Origin: Larkinella arboricola
GTDB lineage: Bacteria > Bacteroidota > Bacteroidia > Cytophagales > Spirosomataceae
Length of the DNA: 64,000 nt
Assembly (NCBI RefSeq): GCF_003259745.1
Contig: NZ_QLMC01000001.1
Coordinates: forward strand, 372,001-436,000
Direction of reading: 5' to 3'
Part shown: one piece after another, positions 10,101 through 17,539 of the stretch
How positions within the stretch are numbered: position 1 is the stretch's first letter
Layout of the letters: each line of letters opens with the position of its first letter
The notes under the pieces: model-generated
Seen by the model: only the letters and a program-made list of their open reading frames with translations
What the model was told of the DNA's origin: nothing
Database searches by the model: none
Made by a program: the position numbers and the translations under genes

Positions 10101-10218
10101 ACGTAAGAGCCAACATAAAGGCAGCCATGAAGCCTTTATGCTGGCCTTGAGCTACCCGGGCATGCCCCGGTTGGTTTACCATACGTTCATGATTGAATCT
10201 AATAGAAGGATTCATCAT
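7129..10218 (-). CDS. SusC/RagA family TonB-linked outer-membrane transporter, 1029 aa
   Basis: TonB-dependent beta-barrel that, with the following SusD protein, imports oligomeric nutrients across the outer membrane. Order of domains: an N-terminal extension with signal sequence (hydrophobic core then AFAQ, about residues 30-52), a carboxypeptidase-regulatory-like domain (GTVRSAEDNSALPGVTVQIKG, about 57-77), a TonB-box-like VVVVGYGTQ segment (about 136-144), a plug domain (LLQGRAAGIQV, IRIRGTTS, PLFVIDGVPLDGG, then LKDASAAAIYGARGANGVV), and a long beta-barrel ending in an aromatic residue (FTFGINAGF). The first ATG may be too early: in-frame ATGs at 10215 and 10182 also leave the signal intact. 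Upstream, 10219-10771 is non-coding and separates it from a divergent gene. Confidence 0.95.
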   Translation of the reverse strand: MMNPSIRFNHERMVNQPGHARVAQGQHKGFMAAFMLALTFILCLTQLQAFAQGRTISGTVRSAEDNSALPGVTVQIKGTNRGGTTDAEGKYTLANVPDNATLVFSFIGMISQETAVGNRSTVDVTLKGDQQQLQEVVVVGYGTQRVKDATGSVVALGTQDFNKGVIASPEQLLQGRAAGIQVTPASGEPGAGVNIRIRGTTSVRSNNNPLFVIDGVPLDGGDVSDGGRDYGAGTQAARNPLNFLNPEDIENISVLKDASAAAIYGARGANGVVLITTKKGKAGQKSFNISANTSIGSTLRRYDLLSAGEYANAVKTAGGDPSSPAVNAGASTDWQKEIFRTSISQNYNLSYGGGNDDTRYYMSLGYSDIQGVVKKSDLRRITGRINATHELFNDKVVLDLQLTTSGVNDVYVPNSDNAGFEGNLIAAAIQSNPTYPVRDAQGRFFTPEGYNAQGQPQGNAFRNPVSLLEMIDDQGRTRRTLGNLGATWRIIEGLSYKFNLGLDNSVSERRTSIRRNIPGFDIPNKAGRAIIQNRDRSSTLLEHTLNYNRKLGPGNFDGLVGFAYQKFQNRGAFIQAEQFLPEADEFFPYANNIGAVNNQGSTKAYFAGSDRNQSELQSYFGRVNYNINDRYLLTATVRVDGSSKFGPNNKYGAFPSFAGAWRVSDESFLAGKGVDLKLRANWGRTGNQEFPPNLTQFRRGFDPNNAASSPDITPNPNLRWESTRQWGIGADLGFLKGRLTATIDFFNKNTSDLLFEALYAQPAPARSRWINLDANVINRGIELGINYDVLTGQDFTWSISANGTYLKNEVTNFSGLYNTGAINGQGLSGAYAQRIVGGRPLFSFFMPSFTGYDDQGFGAYTDPSLGLSYQGTAIPNYNWGLTNTFGYKNWGLMMFWAGAGGNYIYNNTANAIFTKGNLRNGRNVTKDAASSPENAVNPPLVSTRFLEKGDFGRLSNLVVSYNLPLPKSSAIRSLRFSLTGQNLLLITGYSGLDPEVNTNKAIDGIPSLGIDYTSYPSQRVFTFGINAGF

Positions 10219-10771
10219 AGGTTAACAAGATAAGATTAGTTTGTGAAATGAGCGCGTACTTCAGAATCAGCAGGTATGTATACTAAAACTTCAGTTGAAT
10301 TCGGACATGACAAAGCCGAAAGGCAAGCAGGTTGTTGTCTATCGGGTCGCTAAGAATCATGTGATAAATAGTTTGTCGTATTTCCTGGAACCTTCTTAAG
10401 ATTTAATAGAACATAATACTGTTCTGATCTGGCAAATTACAATAATTGGGCTTTATAATACAACCCGTTGAATACTAAAATTGTTTGTCGAATTTATTGT
10501 ACCGTATTAATAATTTGGTGTGTGAAAAGGGGGTTTGGTATAAAGGAGGTACATGAGGGTAAAATAAGGGCTACGCCTAAATGATAAGCAGTTAATAACG
10601 AACGTGTTTTTGGTTAAACAAGGTTGCCGGTAAATTGTATTTTTTTGATATATGCTTTTCATTCAGCTTTACTTTTTTTAGGGCCGATTAGTGGATAAAT
10701 TTGTACATTTGGGGTCACAACACATTAATTTTTCAGAACCAGTTTTGGTTCGGTCTTTGACGAAGGCTCGT
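10219..10771. other. Divergent intergenic region upstream of susC and the FAD/Fe-S dehydrogenase
   Basis: About 550 bases with no convincing gene on either strand and markedly AT-rich toward 10430-10690. It must hold the promoters for both divergent genes. On the plus strand a TACATTTG box at 10704-10711 fits the Bacteroidota -7 consensus TAnnTTTG, but no TTG lies at the usual 17-23 base distance upstream. No clear CAAAnnTA box for susC was found, which would fit control by an alternative (ECF) sigma factor; that is inference. Confidence 0.5.
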
Positions 10772-13735
10772 ATGGTCAATCAGGAGACGCTGCAACAACT
10801 CGCCAATCAATTAGAAGGCGAATTTCATACCGACAATACTCAACGTACTTTATATGCAACGGACGCATCGGCTTATCGCGAAATGCCGCTGGCGGTTGCC
10901 GTCCCTAAGTCAGTAAATGATTTAAAACGGTTGATTGCGTTCGCCCGTGAGCACGGTACATCCCTCATTCCGCGGACCGCCGGGACTTCGCTGGCCGGGC
11001 AGGTCGTCGGGAGCGGTATTGTGGTGGATGTGTCGAAGTACTTCACGAAAATTCTGGAGCTGAACGAACAGGAACGCTGGGTTCGTGTTCAGCCCGGTGT
11101 GGTACGCGACGAACTGAACCTGTTTCTGAAACCCTACGGCCTGTATTTTGGTCCGGAAACGTCGACGGCCAACCGGGCGATGATCGGCGGGATGGTCGGG
11201 AACAATTCCTGCGGTTCCAACTCCGTGGTTTACCGGTCCACCCGGGAACATTTGCTATCGGTGAAAGCCCTGCTGTCCGACGGCAGTGAAGCGGAGTTTG
11301 GAGAGGTCAGAACCAGCGAGTTTGACCGGTTGATCGACGCCGGGACACAGAAGAACGGCAGCGCGTCGCTCCTCGATAAAATCTACCTGAAAACCAACGA
11401 AATTTTGTCCAGTCCGGACAATCAGACGGAAATCCGGCGGCAATTCCCCAAACGAAGCATCGAACGGCGCAACACCGGTTATGCCCTGGACGAACTGCTG
11501 GAAACCGCGCCGTTTACGGAAGGGGCTGATGCGTTCAACTTCTGTAAACTGATTGCCGGTTCGGAAGGGACGCTCTGTTTTCTAACCGAAATCAAGCTGA
11601 ATGTCGTGCCCCTGCCGCCCAAAGAATCAGGCAAGGTCTGTATTCACTGCCACAGCGTCGACGAAGCCTTACGCGCCAACCTGATCGCCCTGAAGTATCA
11701 GCCGACAGCGGTTGAACTGATCGATCATTATATTCTGGATTGTACCAAAGACAACATTCTCTACCGTCAATACCGCTTCTTTGTGCAGGGTGATCCGGGC
11801 GCTATTCTGGTAGCCGAACTGGGCAGCGATGACCGCGACGAAATTGCCGGGCGGGCTGCGGCTATGGAAGTGGAACTCCGCGAGGCTGGTCTTGGCTATC
11901 ACTATCCCGTCATTTATGGCGAGGACGGCAAAAAAATCTGGGCCTTACGCAAAGCCGGGCTGGGTCTTTTAGGCAATATGCCGGGCGACGAAAAAGCCGT
12001 GGCGGTTATTGAAGATACGGCGGTTGACGTACATGATTTACCCGATTACATCCGGGATTTCAACGAGATTCTGCACAAATACGGCATGTCGTCGGTGCAT
12101 TACGCCCACGCCGGTTCGGGTGAACTGCACCTGCGGCCCATCATCAACCTGAAAACGGAAGAGGGCCACCAGCAATACCGGATCATTGCGGAAGAAATTG
12201 CCAGGCTGGTCAAAAAATACGACGGTTCGCTTTCCGGTGAACACGGTGATGGCCGGTTGCGGGGTGAGTTTATCCCGCAGATGGTGGGGCCGAAAAATTA
12301 CGAACTGATGCGGGAGGTCAAGCAGACCTGGGACCCGTACGGTATTTTCAACCCCGGCAAAATCGTGGAAACGCCCCCGATGGACACGTTTCTGCGCTAC
12401 CAGGCCGGGCAGCAGACGCCGGAGTTCAAGACGTTTTTCCGGTTTCATGACCAAAGCATCCTGCAACATGCCGAACAGTGTAACGGCTCCGGTGATTGCC
12501 GGAAAACCCACCTGTCGGGCGGGACGATGTGCCCCAGTTACATGGCGACCCGCAACGAAAAAGAAACGACGCGGGGGCGGGCTAATATTCTGCGGGAAAT
12601 GCTGACGCTTTCGCCGAAAGAAAACCGTTTCGATAATAAGGAAATCAAGGAGGTATACGACCTCTGTCTGGCTTGCAAAGGCTGTAAGGCCGAATGCCCG
12701 TCGAATGTGGATGTGGCCAAGCTGAAAATGGAGTTCTTGCAGCATTATCAGGATGCCAACGGGGTGCCGTTCCGCAGTCGGCTGGTGGCAAACTTTGCCA
12801 GTCTGTCCGGGCTGGCGTCGTGGGTTCCCTGGGCTTACAACGCCGTTTTGGGTACCGAATCGCTCCGGCGGGTGGCCAACCGCGTGATCGGTTTTCACCC
12901 CGACCGGACCATGCCGCTACTGCATTCGACCACCCTGCGGAAATGGGTGAAGAGTCTGGAGTCGGGGGCGACGGTGAAAAGCGGGAAAGCCCATTCTTCT
13001 AAAGTTTACCTGTTCTGCGATGAGTTTACAAACTTCAACGACGTAGAGGTGGGCAAAAAAGCCGTTCTCTTGCTGAAAAAGCTCGGTTATGAGGTAATTA
13101 TTCCGGAGCACGGCGAGAGTGGTCGGGCGGCTTTGTCGAAGGGCTTGCTGCGGCAGGCCAAACGGCTGGCGGAAAAGAACGTCCGGATGCTGAAAGACCT
13201 GATCACGATTGAAACCCCGCTGGTGGGCATTGAACCGTCGGCTATTCTGACGTTCCGGGATGAGTACCCCGATCTGGTCGATGAGTCGTTGCTGCCCCAC
13301 GCCCGGCGGATTGCTGAAAGTGCCCTGACCTTTGAGGAGTTCATCGCCCGGGAGATCGACAAGGGAGCCATTCCGAAAAGTGCTTTCACAACCGAGAAAC
13401 GCTTGATCAAGCTGCACGGTCACTGTCAGCAGAAAGCCGTATCGTCGCTGGTTCCGTCGAAAAAAATGCTGTCACTGCCCGAAAACTATACCGTTCAGCT
13501 GATTCCGTCGGGTTGCTGCGGAATGGCCGGATCATTTGGCTACGAAGCCGAACACTACGACGTTTCGATGAAAATTGGCGAACTGGTGCTGTTCCCCACG
13601 GTACGGCAGCAGCCCGACGACGTTATTGTGGCCGCAGCCGGAACCAGTTGCCGCCACCAGATTAAGGATGGTACCGGGCGCAAGGCCAAACATCCGGCAG
13701 AAATTCTTTACGAAGCGTTGGTTACCCAGGAATGA
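10772..13735 (+). CDS. FAD-binding oxidoreductase fused to Fe-S/CCG domains, YdiJ-like (candidate D-2-hydroxyglutarate/D-lactate dehydrogenase), 987 aa
   Basis: Start set at the ATG at 10772 (MVNQETLQQ); an in-frame GTG at 10691 lies upstream of a putative -7 box and would add a non-conserved leader. Order: VAO-type FAD-binding domain (PRTAGTSLAGQ; GPETSTANRAMIGGMVGNNS), FAD-oxidase C-terminal domain (HAGSGELHLRP; GSLSGEHGDGRLRG), two cysteine clusters for 4Fe-4S binding (CNGSGDCRKT then C around 590; C632, C635, C638, C642), then a CCG-type domain (LHGHCQQKA; SGCCGMAG with C915-C916-G917). This is the architecture and about the length of Escherichia coli YdiJ, a fusion of GlcD-like and GlcF-like parts. 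Family members oxidise D-2-hydroxyacids (D-2-hydroxyglutarate, D-lactate, glycolate) and pass electrons to the quinone pool. The exact substrate is not decided by sequence. Confidence 0.88.
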   Translation: MVNQETLQQLANQLEGEFHTDNTQRTLYATDASAYREMPLAVAVPKSVNDLKRLIAFAREHGTSLIPRTAGTSLAGQVVGSGIVVDVSKYFTKILELNEQERWVRVQPGVVRDELNLFLKPYGLYFGPETSTANRAMIGGMVGNNSCGSNSVVYRSTREHLLSVKALLSDGSEAEFGEVRTSEFDRLIDAGTQKNGSASLLDKIYLKTNEILSSPDNQTEIRRQFPKRSIERRNTGYALDELLETAPFTEGADAFNFCKLIAGSEGTLCFLTEIKLNVVPLPPKESGKVCIHCHSVDEALRANLIALKYQPTAVELIDHYILDCTKDNILYRQYRFFVQGDPGAILVAELGSDDRDEIAGRAAAMEVELREAGLGYHYPVIYGEDGKKIWALRKAGLGLLGNMPGDEKAVAVIEDTAVDVHDLPDYIRDFNEILHKYGMSSVHYAHAGSGELHLRPIINLKTEEGHQQYRIIAEEIARLVKKYDGSLSGEHGDGRLRGEFIPQMVGPKNYELMREVKQTWDPYGIFNPGKIVETPPMDTFLRYQAGQQTPEFKTFFRFHDQSILQHAEQCNGSGDCRKTHLSGGTMCPSYMATRNEKETTRGRANILREMLTLSPKENRFDNKEIKEVYDLCLACKGCKAECPSNVDVAKLKMEFLQHYQDANGVPFRSRLVANFASLSGLASWVPWAYNAVLGTESLRRVANRVIGFHPDRTMPLLHSTTLRKWVKSLESGATVKSGKAHSSKVYLFCDEFTNFNDVEVGKKAVLLLKKLGYEVIIPEHGESGRAALSKGLLRQAKRLAEKNVRMLKDLITIETPLVGIEPSAILTFRDEYPDLVDESLLPHARRIAESALTFEEFIAREIDKGAIPKSAFTTEKRLIKLHGHCQQKAVSSLVPSKKMLSLPENYTVQLIPSGCCGMAGSFGYEAEHYDVSMKIGELVLFPTVRQQPDDVIVAAAGTSCRHQIKDGTGRKAKHPAEILYEALVTQE

Positions 13736-13827
13736 TAAACGAACGGATCGGACCGCTGGGAGAATCGTACCAACCAAATACCGATTTCTGACGTTCATCT
13801 AAAAGAACGGAATGTCAACGTCATCCT

Positions 13828-13865
13828 GATGGCCAGCGATAGGCAACGGTATTTCGCTGGTCATC
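13828..13865. terminator. Hairpin after the FAD/Fe-S dehydrogenase gene
   Basis: GATGGCCAGCGA (13828-13839) pairs with TCGCTGGTCATC (13854-13865) with one G-T wobble around a 14-base loop. It lies about 90 bases after the dehydrogenase stop and is followed only by a weak T run (GTGTTTTA), so it may be a terminator or just a 3' structure. Confidence 0.4.
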
Positions 13866-13937
13866 GTGTTTTACGGCTTTTCTGCCGGAGGTCAGAAGTG
13901 TTGTCGAAGCAAGCGGACGTTCCGTTGTTCCGGTAAA

Positions 13938-14141
13938 ATGGTAAAAGCCCTGAAAGTGCTGGTGGTGGTGTTGATGGTTGTTACCTGGCTAACGACCGGT
14001 GTGGTGTTTTTTCTTTCATCGAACTACTGGGGCAGAATCGCAGCCCTTGGCAGTGGAATAAGCGTTAATATAGTACTGGCCGTTGGGTATAGTTGTCTCG
14101 GACAGCGGCCCGGCAGTCTGCGCGACTGGTTTAAAATGTAG
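13938..14141 (+). CDS. Small two-helix membrane protein, 67 aa, function unknown
   Basis: The start at 13938 (MVKALKVLVVVLMVV) is chosen because the longer in-frame version from 13866 adds a Cys/Arg-rich leader and runs into the preceding hairpin. Two hydrophobic stretches are visible: residues about 5-26 (LKVLVVVLMVVTWLTTGVVFF) and about 36-50 (LGSGISVNIVLAVGY), with a basic C-terminus (RPGSLRDWFKM). I do not recognise the family. It sits 62 bases ahead of the M1 peptidase gene in the same direction. Small hydrophobic ORFs can arise by chance, so the call is tentative. Confidence 0.4.
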   Translation: MVKALKVLVVVLMVVTWLTTGVVFFLSSNYWGRIAALGSGISVNIVLAVGYSCLGQRPGSLRDWFKM

Positions 14142-14203
14142 TATCCAGCAAGTCGAGTGATGAGTTTAAAACGTTATAATAAAGCGTATCAATAGGCAAC
14201 TTC

Positions 14204-16177
14204 ATGAACAAACTCCTTTTTTTTATTGGTGTCCTTTTTTCGCTGATAGAGGTTCGGGCGCAGTCAAGAAGCGCATCAAACTTCGACCCGCATGAGCTTT
14301 TTCATCCACTTTTTAATATGCAGCCCGGCAACGACTATCGGTCCAGCAGTGGTACTCCGGGGCCGCGCTACTGGCAAAACCGGGCCGATTATAAAATCAA
14401 TGTTCACCTGGACGAAGAGAAAAACGTCCTGAGCGGGGATGTGGAGATTACGTATAAAAACAACAGCCCCGAAGCCTTATCGTTTCTGTGGCTGCAACTG
14501 GATCAGAACGCTTTTTCGGATACGTCCCGAGCCGCCAAAACGACGCCCGTGCGCGGTGGCCGTTACGGAAATACGGGATTTGCCGGAGGGTTCGAAATTC
14601 AGGCGGTAACGGTTGATCAGGGGAAAGGCAAGGCCGCCGATTATCTGATTACGGATACGCGGATGCAGGTCCGGCTGGCCGAACCCTTGAAAGCGGAGGG
14701 GGGCGTAATTAAGCTGAAAGTAGAGTATTCGTTTAAGATTCCCAGCTACGGTTCCGACCGCATGGGAACGTCGCAGACCCGCAACGGACTCATCTACGAA
14801 ATGGCACAGTGGTATCCGCGGATGTGCGTGTACGACGACATTGAGGGTTGGAACGTCCTGCCGTACCTGGGCGCGGGCGAGTTTTATCTGGAATACGGCG
14901 ATTTCGAATACGCCATTGATGTACCCTGGAATCACATTGTCGTTGGCTCCGGCGAACTGCTGAACCCGCAGGAGGTGCTGACCGCCGAGCAGCAACGGCG
15001 GCTTGCGCAGGCGCGAACCAGCGATAAGACGGTATTGCTGCGTTCCAAAGATGAGGTGAACAGCCCGCAAAGCCGTCCGAAGCAATCGGGTCGGCTGACG
15101 TGGCGGTTTCGCTGCCAGAATGCCCGCGATGTAGCCTGGGCCACCTCCAAAGCGTTTGTGTGGGATGCGGCCCGGATCAATCTGCCGAGCGGCAAAAAAG
15201 CCCTGGCCATGTCGGCTTACCCGATTGAAAGCGCCACGGATGACTCCTGGAACCGCTCGACGGAATACGTAAAGGGGTGTATCGAGTTTTATTCCAATTA
15301 CCTGGCGGAGTACACCTATCCGGTGGCAACGAACGTGGCCGGAATTGTGGGTGGGATGGAATACCCCGGTATTGTGTTTTGTGACCGGCGCGATAAAAAA
15401 GAATCGCTCTGGGGCGTTACGGACCACGAATTTGGCCACAACTGGTTTCCGATGATCGTGGGCAACAACGAACGCAAATACGCCTGGATGGACGAGGGAT
15501 TCAATACGTTCATCAACATTCTTTCCACAGAAAACTTTAACAATGGGGAATATAACCGTCCGAAAGGAACGATGCACGACCTGGCTCCGGCCCTGTTTAA
15601 CATCGACGAACCCATCATGACGATTCCGGACGTATTGCAACCGCTGCATCTGGGCATCATGGGATATTATAAACCCGGCATGGGACTGAAACTGCTGCGC
15701 GACGTGGTGCTGGGGCCGAAACGCTTCGATTATGCTTTTAAAACGTACGTGCAACGCTGGGCTTTCAAGCACCCAACACCGTACGATTTTTTCCGGACCA
15801 TCGAAGATGCCGCCGGAGAGGATTTGGGCTGGTTCTGGCGCGGGTACTTCTTTGAAACCTGGAAGCTGGATCAGGCCGTGAAAGACGTACGGTATGTGGA
15901 GCAGGACCCGCAGAAGGGCTCGGTGATCACCATTGAGAATCTGGAGAAATGGGCGATGCCGGTAACGGTCGAGGTGGAAGAAGTGGGCGGTAAAAAGACA
16001 CGCGTCAACCTGCCGGTTGAAATCTGGCAGCGGGGCGGTTCCTGGAGCTTCAAACAGCCGACCACGGCACCAATCCGGTCAGTAACCATCGACCCCGACG
16101 AGAAACTGCCGGATATTAATCCGCGCAACAATACGTGGAAGAACACCAATGCGCCTTCCAGTTCGACGGCTAACTAG
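14204..16177 (+). CDS. M1 family (gluzincin) metallopeptidase, exported, 657 aa
   Basis: Zinc aminopeptidase-type enzyme, expected in the periplasm: the N-terminus is a Sec signal (hydrophobic core then VRAQS near residue 20). An M1-type N-terminal beta domain follows ([24 protein letters not shown]). The zinc site is complete: H408-E409-F-G-H412 and E431 in WMDEGFN, exactly 19 residues after the second histidine, as in M1 enzymes. The classic GxMEN substrate motif appears as GGMEYPG just before the zinc site, a variant common in Bacteroidota members of the family. Length fits. A strong hairpin terminator follows the stop. Physiological substrate is unknown; peptide scavenging is inference. 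Confidence 0.93.
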   Translation: MNKLLFFIGVLFSLIEVRAQSRSASNFDPHELFHPLFNMQPGNDYRSSSGTPGPRYWQNRADYKINVHLDEEKNVLSGDVEITYKNNSPEALSFLWLQLDQNAFSDTSRAAKTTPVRGGRYGNTGFAGGFEIQAVTVDQGKGKAADYLITDTRMQVRLAEPLKAEGGVIKLKVEYSFKIPSYGSDRMGTSQTRNGLIYEMAQWYPRMCVYDDIEGWNVLPYLGAGEFYLEYGDFEYAIDVPWNHIVVGSGELLNPQEVLTAEQQRRLAQARTSDKTVLLRSKDEVNSPQSRPKQSGRLTWRFRCQNARDVAWATSKAFVWDAARINLPSGKKALAMSAYPIESATDDSWNRSTEYVKGCIEFYSNYLAEYTYPVATNVAGIVGGMEYPGIVFCDRRDKKESLWGVTDHEFGHNWFPMIVGNNERKYAWMDEGFNTFINILSTENFNNGEYNRPKGTMHDLAPALFNIDEPIMTIPDVLQPLHLGIMGYYKPGMGLKLLRDVVLGPKRFDYAFKTYVQRWAFKHPTPYDFFRTIEDAAGEDLGWFWRGYFFETWKLDQAVKDVRYVEQDPQKGSVITIENLEKWAMPVTVEVEEVGGKKTRVNLPVEIWQRGGSWSFKQPTTAPIRSVTIDPDEKLPDINPRNNTWKNTNAPSSSTAN

Positions 16178-16179
16178 AT

Positions 16180-16222
16180 AAAGAAAGAAGCGGGCAAGAC
16201 TACCTTGCCCGCTTCTTTCTTT
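16180..16222. terminator. Bidirectional intrinsic terminator between M1 peptidase and ketoacyl synthase genes
   Basis: A perfect 19-bp stem, AAAGAAAGAAGCGGGCAAG (16180-16198) with CTTGCCCGCTTCTTTCTTT (16204-16222), around a 5-base loop. A/T-rich stem ends supply a U-rich 3' side in both directions, so it can serve both convergent genes (stops at 16177 and 16227). Confidence 0.85.
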
Positions 16223-16226
16223 ATGG

Positions 16227-17174
16227 TTATGCTTCAACAAGCATCGCACCAAACGAATAACCGCCACCAAATACCGTCAGGACGATGTTTTCGCCTTTTT
16301 TGAACATGGAGCGGTTTTCGGAGAGGGCAATGGCGCAACCGGAGCAACCTGTATTACCCAGCTTCTGAATGTTGGAAAGCAGCTTCGATTCGGGCAGTTT
16401 CAGCGTATTGATCACGTTCAGGCTGATGCGCAGATTGGCCTGGTGCGGAATCAGGTACGCCACATCATCAATCGTCAGGTTGTGTTTTTCCAGCACCTGC
16501 AAACTTACTTTGGGCATATACTGGCAGGCATGAATAAACACGTCGCGACCGTGGGGCATGATAACGCCTTTCTCCAACGGTTTCAGCATCACGCCGGTGG
16601 TGGCTTTTCCGCTGGTGGCGGCCCCTCCCGTAATGATTGTATGAATCGTCATGTCATCCTCGCTGATGCGTTCTTTCGAGATCAGCAGGGCGGCTGCTCC
16701 ATCGCCCCACAAATGGCCCGATACGGTATCTGATTCGTTATTATAAGCCGTATTGTGCTCCGAAACCACCACCACTGCCAGCGAGGCTTTATTCATCGCA
16801 AAATAACCTTCTACGACTTCGATGGCGTTGATCAGCGACGAGCAGGCCGTTGAGATCGAAATGACCGGAATATCGGCTACGCCCAAGTTGTGCTGGACAA
16901 CGTGGGCCAGTGTAACAATGGTATCGTATGGCGTGTAGGTTGCACCTACGATGAGGTCGATCTGAGAAGGAACAATTGTCGTTTGCTCGAACAGACGCCG
17001 GACGGCTTCCAGAGCCATCGTGTTTGTATTTTCGTCCGGTGCTGCTTTGCGACGTTCGCGAATACCGGTCCGTTCGATAATCCAATCGCTCGATAAACCG
17101 TTGAGCTTGGTAAAGTGTTCGTTGCCAACTACTTCGCTAGGAATGTAGTGGCTAACTGCATGAATATACATCAT
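16227..17174 (-). CDS. 3-oxoacyl-ACP synthase III-like ketoacyl synthase (FabH-like), 315 aa
   Basis: Thiolase-fold enzyme that condenses a starter acyl-CoA with malonyl-ACP. The catalytic triad is visible: Cys111 in SISTACSSL, His244 in IPHQANLR, and Asn274 in LGNTGCSG. The N-terminal SDWIIERTGIRERR stretch and GDGAAALL motif are also typical. The NTxxS motif is NTGCSG rather than the housekeeping NTSAAS, so this may be one of the additional KAS III-like enzymes that Cytophagales carry rather than the primary FabH. No acpP, plsX or fabD lies beside it, which supports a stand-alone role. The start could equally be the second Met at 17171. Confidence 0.88.
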   Translation of the reverse strand: MMYIHAVSHYIPSEVVGNEHFTKLNGLSSDWIIERTGIRERRKAAPDENTNTMALEAVRRLFEQTTIVPSQIDLIVGATYTPYDTIVTLAHVVQHNLGVADIPVISISTACSSLINAIEVVEGYFAMNKASLAVVVVSEHNTAYNNESDTVSGHLWGDGAAALLISKERISEDDMTIHTIITGGAATSGKATTGVMLKPLEKGVIMPHGRDVFIHACQYMPKVSLQVLEKHNLTIDDVAYLIPHQANLRISLNVINTLKLPESKLLSNIQKLGNTGCSGCAIALSENRSMFKKGENIVLTVFGGGYSFGAMLVEA

Positions 17175-17465
17175 ACGGAATGAAAGAAAGGAATCCGCTT
17201 ACGTGATTCCACGCCGAAAATTAAGTATTTCCGGGAAAGCATAGTATTAAAAATTAGAACAATACCATAACATCTTCCTTTCTTTATGGATTAGTTGTTA
17301 ATGCAATTTCAGAAATTTAATTGTGGTTACGGGACGCGCCTGTCATCGCGAAGATTTCGCCTTTGAAATACTCGCTTTTCGCTCGGGTTCCAGATAGGTT
17401 TCCGCCGTATACTACGGTTTGGGCTGGGCAGACCTGCGTCGGGCCTTTTAGCGTAATAAGCAAAA
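17175..17465. other. Intergenic region between the ketoacyl synthase and secA
   Basis: No gene supported. 17175-17315 is AT-rich and must hold the ketoacyl synthase promoter (no clear TAnnTTTG-type box seen). 17320-17455 is GC-richer and has a 63-codon minus-strand frame (17317-17508), but that frame overlaps the secA terminator hairpin and has no recognisable motif, so I do not call it. Confidence 0.5.
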
Positions 17466-17525
17466 GGGCAGAAGAGTAAGAACGTGGATTGAAAATAGTG
17501 AATCCCACGCTCTTACTCTTTGCCC
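17466..17525 (-). terminator. Intrinsic terminator of secA
   Basis: An imperfect stem of about 22 bp: GGGCAGAAGAGTAAG... (17466-17489) with ...CTTACTCTTTGCCC (17502-17525), starting 15 bases after the secA stop. On the minus strand it is followed by CTTTTGC, a short U-tract. Confidence 0.7.
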
Positions 17526-17539
17526 TTGTCTAGAACCGG

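Noticed and set aside
14477-15772. 431-codon open frame antisense to the M1 peptidase
   Set aside because: The plus-strand gene has complete zinc-site motifs and the antisense frame shows none; long antisense frames are common at this codon bias.
17317-17508. 63-codon minus-strand frame between the ketoacyl synthase and secA
   Set aside because: It overlaps the secA terminator hairpin and shows no motif or conserved start.
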